DNA of 64,000 nucleotides, from positions 6,386,001 through 6,450,000 of the forward strand of contig NC_085110.1 in assembly GCF_030269925.1 (NCBI RefSeq), read 5' to 3'. Source of the DNA: Bombyx mori. Lineage: Eukaryota > Arthropoda > Insecta > Lepidoptera > Bombycidae. This document shows positions 59,580-64,000 of the stretch, one piece after another (within the stretch, counting starts at the first letter, position 1; every line of letters begins with the position of its first letter). The notes below the pieces were generated by a model. The model saw only the letters and a program-made list of their open reading frames with translations, was not told where the DNA came from and did not search any database. The position numbers and the translations under genes were made by a program.

Positions 59580-60644
59580 AGTTTTAATAACTACACATAA
59601 GATTACTAAATGAATGTTTAAGCTATGTGTGTATACAAATTAGCTAAGAGCCGATTAGTCAATTTCAATTCAATTAGAAATTTTCTCCTAAATTCAGCAG
59701 ATCATAGAACTTGGAACACAGAAATTCCAATCAATATAATGCAACGGGAACTGTTAAGATGAAGATTAACCCAGCAAGACTTCCGCGGTCCGTTTCGTTC
59801 TGACCGCTGAGTTTAGATTTCCGTTATGTACTGAATTTGCAAATTATTTCCCCGTCTTTGGGATATCAAAATGTTCTGACAGTTATTATTTTCATATAAC
59901 GCTTTTATTTCTCACGTAAAGTTGTGTTATAAAAGATAGCCTAAAGCAGTCTGTTGACATCTTATTATCTGTACGTACTTTATTTGCTGTTGGTTTTCCT
60001 AAGAAATAAACAAATAATGATACTCTTTACAAATATAATTATACTTACTGTTATGATTTAATCTCGCATTTAGTTATTCGGATGTTTCGAATACTTCAAT
60101 ACTTCTCGTGCTCGTCCACGGACGGCTGTCGACTGTAAAACCGTGAAATTAATTTTAATTACGTTGGCGACTCGTGAAAACAAATGGAAATACTTCACAA
60201 ACAAGATAACTCGAATATTGTGATATTTTTATTAAAAATAGCTTTATGTTCTACTTCAACAATTGTGCTTTAAAACGATGAGCTGTTTACGGACATCTAT
60301 CATTGCAGATTATAATTTAACATACATACAGTATTAGAAACACTACCAACAGTCCTTAACATAATGTAAGATATTTCACCCCAATCGTTTTTCTTCTGAA
60401 ATTAAACAGTAAATAGTACAACAATATTATCGAGAATATTCTACACATCTCTAGTAGTAGTTCCCGCTATCTGACATTAGATTGCGTTGTACTTCTCGAG
60501 AGTTCTAGGTCCTTCGATATTCGTTCGACTATTCGGCGATAGATGGCGTTACTCTTACCGGCGTAACAATATGTTCAACGATTTATCATTTATTAGAGAA
60601 ACAATATGTATAAATCCCACTACCCAATTGCAGTTTCAATATTA
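59580..60644. other. No recognisable feature
   Basis: A+T-rich DNA between a LINE tail and the Tc1 element. The 62-codon frame at 60487-60675 has no motif and overlaps the Tc1 end. Confidence 0.35.
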
Positions 60645-62023
60645 CAGTACGGACAAACATTTCAATCAGTTTTAAGGTATGAACAATAATGGTCAGCTAA
60701 TTAGAAAAAACAACAAAAAAGTATAAAAAACAACATTTTTTAAGTATTAGTAATTAGTATTGTTATTTACGGAATAGGTAGCTACTATCCACAGCCTACC
60801 AATAGTTATAATTAATTTTTAGTGGCGTATCCCTTATTTTCAATATCAGCGCTGCAACGACATGACATTGATTCAATCAATTTCATACATATTTCTAGGG
60901 GGATTGAATTCCATGCTTCAACAAATGCTTTTCATATAGTTCGTTTTGACTGGTGCTACGTTTGTTTGAGTCTTTCACAATATTTAACAATAAACCAGAG
61001 ATTTGCTATCGGGTTTAAATCCGGACTTTTGCTGGCCAGTCTAAAACGGATATCCTGTTGGCTAAGGAAACATCTGGCGTTATTGGTCGTGCGCTTAGAG
61101 TCATTGTCATGCTGAAAGATCCAGGTTACAGGCAAATGATCGTCCGAATAAAGAATCATTGTGTGCTCTAAGATATTTTTGTATTGTCATTGATCTATTG
61201 TACCTTTTATCTTCCGAACGGGTCCACATCCGGAAAAACACCCCCAAACTTTAATGTTACCGCCACCATGCCTGACTATACTCCTTGTGTATTTATAATT
61301 AAAAGCATTGTTTACAGGACGTCTAACATAGCGCTTTCCATCGGAATTTACCATATTTATTTTTGTTTCATCCCAAAATAACACTTATTTCCATTCTCGT
61401 ACCGTTCAATCAACATATTTTTAGCGAATAATAATCGCCTTTCTCGGTGTTGCTTGGTAAGAAGCGGTACCTTTCGAGAGTTTCTTCTAAACAATTTAGC
61501 TTCCACTAATATTCGGCGTATCAGTTTTGACGAGATATTTGTCGGGTCATCATGTGAAAAAATTTCATTTTTAATCTGGTTAGAGCCTTTGCAGCACGAA
61601 CGATTAGCGTATCTTCTCTGGGAGAGGTTTTTCTTGGCCGAGCCTTTCTAAGAACATTTTCAATAGTTCCATGTGTTTTATAATCACTAATTGCATTAAA
61701 AACTTTCTTAACAGAACAATTTAAATGCTCAGCTATTCTTCTGTATAGTATATGTACTGTATGTACTGTATACTAATGATCTATATGTAAATTAACGATT
61801 ATTCGCCTAGTCGACGCGTCACAATTCTTATTTTTGCCCATCTTGAATTGCCGCCAAAATAATAGAAAAAGTCAAGAAAGAAATGTTATTCTCCAATTTC
61901 AAAAAAAGAACGAGCTATGGATGCTTTTTTAAAATGTGTTAGAAATTAATAAAATTATAGCTGTTCATTTTTTAACATATATCAATAATTTTAAACTTAT
62001 ACGTTCCGTTATTCATGACACTG
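60645..62023 (-). mobile_element. Tc1-like transposon, decayed
   Basis: A broken Tc1 transposase occupies 60812-61841. Possible ends are CAGTACGGACAAACATTTC at 60645 after TA, and, reversed, CAGTGTCATGAATAACGG at 62023 followed by TA. Both start CAGT beside TA, as Tc1 ends do, but beyond the first bases they match poorly, so the boundaries are tentative. Confidence 0.6.
60812..61841 (-). pseudogene. Tc1-like transposase (DD34E), broken
   Basis: The start is likely ATG at 61841 (MGKNKN). RRIAEHLNCSVKKV at about 61740-61700 is the first DNA-binding helix-turn-helix. SPREDTLIVRAAK and the following region form the second. Catalytic domain: FWDETKINMV (first Asp, about 61375) with KVWGCFSGCGP, then WIFQHDND (second Asp, about 61110). 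Next comes SPDLNPIANLW near 61000, where the usual catalytic Glu of NPIEN is Ala (GCA, one base from GAA). The C-terminus ends NKGYATKN then stop at 60812. Stops and frameshifts lie between segments, including one after the second binding domain and one before the C-terminal piece. It is inactive. Confidence 0.85.
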
Positions 62024-62029
62024 TATAAA

Positions 62030-62573
62030 TTTTTACTATTAAATTTATGCAAAACAAAATTTTCCGTCGTAGTACATGAATAATGAAACATTTTAAGCAT
62101 AAAGTAGAGCAGCGACGGGAAGCTTATCAGGTTTAATGCATTGTACACAGTTTTCATTGTTTAGTTTATTCGTATAAGTTTAAAATAAAAATATTATTAT
62201 ATACGTCGGAGAAGCCACATTTATTAACACCATCATCAGACATCATAGGGGCGAATAGCGTGATCGAGCCAAGAGAAATATTGAGTACACCAAACACATT
62301 TGTTGTCTTAGAACAATTTAGAAATCTTCTCTTGACGTTAGCGAAAACGAATGACAGTTCTTAAGACGGAGGCACCGCTATTCAAGAAGGCTGGTTGGTA
62401 AGTGTGATGGCGTCTACGCGCCTCCATCGGCTAGGCTCTGTCGTAGCACGAAGTTAGCCGAGCTTCGACGATACCGCGATCGTGCTGCCATCTCTCGGGA
62501 ATCGTGCGGCGTTTCGTTTAGCTACCAAACTAATGACCGTCTCTGACACATGTATACTTTTTTAATTGCAACA
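62030..62573. other. No recognisable feature
   Basis: The segment 62340-62540 is more G+C-rich than its surroundings (GATGGCGTCTACGCGCCTCC, CGATACCGCGATCGTGC), but I see no frame or repeat that explains it. Confidence 0.35.
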
Positions 62574-62894
62574 GACACGTCATTTCGGATCCTCCCGATC
62601 CACTAACGGTGCTTTTAGGTACCTCAAGCATCGGTCATCGTTCTCGTCGAACCTGATGCTTGCGACGAAGGGCTCGACGAGTAAAATAACCCTCAGACAC
62701 AGTCCACTGAGTTTCTCGCCGGATCTTCTCAGTGGGTCGCGTTTCCGATCCGGTGGTAGATTCTGCCAAGCACGGCTCTTCCTAGGGTTCGTGTTAGCAA
62801 CGTCGTAAGGTTTGAGCCCCGTGAGCTCATCTACTAGTTAAGGTTACGCTGGAATAGCCTCTCAAGGCTACCAGTTCAGGTAGGAAAAAAAAAA
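62574..62894 (-). repeat. Bm1-type SINE, nearly full length
   Basis: Minus strand: the right end CGGATCCTCCCGATCCACTA is followed by the complete set of blocks (TGAGTTTCTCGCCGGATCTT, GTTTCCGATCCGGTGGTAGA, AGCCTCTCAAGGCTACCAGT) and an A/T run at 62884. The frame at 62566-62808 is this repeat. Confidence 0.8.
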
Positions 62895-63349
62895 TTTTTT
62901 ACTAATGCATATTGAATATAAAGACTTATTACGAACTAAACCTTAGGTAGTGTAATAGGTTTTATTACATGGCAATGATCATCAATAATCCAACATTAAC
63001 TCCAATTTATATAATGCCACACTGTTGACATTTCGATATCACAATTTCTAACCTAATCCGTATTAGAAAATTTAGTGGTCGGACGGATTCGCTGAAGTGG
63101 TCTATCGAATAAATTGCCTGCAGTAATGTCGGTTTGGTTAAATTCTTTATAGTCCCAATCCGAAGTCGGGCGATGTAATAAATCGGGATCGGATCCACAG
63201 AACGATGTTCCCGGGTTCTGGCCCGGAATCCACACCGTATATTAAACACACCCGGTTACCAACGTAAACATTCTTGTTTCTCAATGTGACTCTTGTACCG
63301 GGAAAAGGGATCCATCTTAAAAGAGTCAAAACTGAAGAAATTATCAAGT
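62895..63349. other. No recognisable feature
   Basis: Three overlapping minus frames at 63007-63347 carry no motif I recognise. Confidence 0.35.
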
Positions 63350-63586
63350 TTTTTTTATCGCATAGGTGTGTGGACTAGCTCACAGCCCACCTGGTGTTAA
63401 GTGGTTACCGGAGCCCATAGACAACTACAGAGTAAATGCCGCCACCCACCTTGAGATATGGGTTCTAAGGTCTCAGTATAGTTGCAACGGCTGCCCCACC
63501 CTTCAAACAGCATTACTGCTTCACGGCAGACATAGGCAGGGCGGTGGTACCTACCCGTGCGGACTCACAAGAGGTCCTATCACCTA
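63350..63586 (-). repeat. SINE B copy
   Basis: A minus-strand copy from ATCGCATAGGTGTGTGGACT to CACAAGAGGTCCTATCACC. The frame at 63366-63587 is this SINE. Confidence 0.8.
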
Positions 63587-63890
63587 GGTGTACTCTACAC
63601 ATGCGATGTAATTCTTAATGTGTATATTATAGTTTATCAAGTGGAGTTGTTAAACAAAAGGCCTCTGATATAATAGCACGAGCTAAAATAATCTTGATTA
63701 TCTATTAAATCAAACACGTGCTTACTATAATACTTACTAATATTCATCATCATTCTCCTGTGCTTCTCCTAATCACCTGGGGTCGGCGTAACATGTTGTC
63801 TCCTCTATCACATACCATTGTGTTACTTACGAGTATATTTAAATAGACTTAAATAATTTACTTTCTAAATTTATATATAACTAGCTGACC

Positions 63891-64000
63891 CGGCAAACTT
63901 TGTGTTGCCTTAAATAAGATTTCTAGGGAAATTCTACTGTAGAAAAAAAAACCTCATTTAACCACATAATACCTCATTATAAACGTTGATCGTAGAGGGG
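63891..64000 (-). mobile_element. Helitron-like 3' end, cut by window edge
   Basis: CTAGCTGACCCGGCAAACTTTG at 63891 is the complement of a GGGTCAGCTAG terminus like that of H2, but the adjoining sequence differs, so it is another family. Its start lies outside the window. Confidence 0.55.

Noticed and set aside
1..64000. CRISPR-like, operon-like or bacterial defence features
   Set aside because: No spaced direct-repeat array or clustered bacterial-type genes; all repeats resolve to eukaryotic transposons or simple repeats.

Overview
The window looks like A+T-rich nuclear DNA from a moth, most likely a silkworm (Bombyx). I infer this from repeat content: many copies of a Bm1-type SINE (GATCCGGCGAGAAACTCAGTG core), many copies of a tRNA-headed SINE with a GGTGGTAGGACC core, and lepidopteran-type short Helitrons (TCTATACTAATATTATAAAG at the 5' end, CTAGT at the 3' end). 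No host protein gene, rRNA, functional tRNA, CRISPR or bacterial-type operon is visible. It reads as intergenic or intronic DNA filled in layers by transposons. Family names are from memory; coordinates, repeats, duplications and nesting were read from the sequence by eye.

Only two long open frames are convincing, and both belong to retroelements. (1) At 37267-42089, minus strand, lies a BEL/Pao LTR retrotransposon with two 150-bp LTRs that appear identical and a GATTG target duplication. It carries one open 1382-codon gag-protease-RT-RNaseH frame. Part of the RT domain and the whole integrase core are missing. (2) At 47354-51621, plus strand, lies a non-LTR element with a 1.6-kb 5' leader, an intact 506-codon ORF1 (R1-clade type, cysteine-rich C-terminal knuckles), a 3' region with no ORF2, and a long poly-A. 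It sits inside a SINE and has a 13-bp target duplication.

Layout. 1-5.5 kb: SINEs, a mariner remnant, a LINE tail and two Helitrons of one family. 6.3-8.3 kb: a Helitron-like element split by a SINE, then a Lep1-like Helitron. 10.8-13.6 kb: a Helitron, a Bm1 SINE, and a decayed mariner split by a SINE. 14.9-18.5 kb: a minisatellite, a microsatellite, a Helitron and a LINE tail. 20.8-21.5 kb: a hAT element with an 8-bp target duplication and a Helitron-like element inside it. 26.0-26.2 kb: a perfect 61-bp inverted repeat. 27.9-36.8 kb: Helitrons and SINEs. 37.3-42.1 kb: BEL/Pao. 42.8-47 kb: SINEs and LINE remnants. 47.2-51.9 kb: SINE split by the ORF1-only LINE. 52.5-57.9 kb: a mariner deletion derivative, Helitrons, SINEs and an RTE-like fragment. 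58.8-62.9 kb: nested SINEs, a Tc1 remnant and a Bm1 SINE. 63.3-64 kb: a SINE and the edge of another Helitron.

The elements do not form a pathway. What links them is dependence: nearly all are non-autonomous and would need proteins supplied from elsewhere in the genome. The nesting gives a relative age order, with the BEL/Pao and ORF1-only insertions looking youngest.
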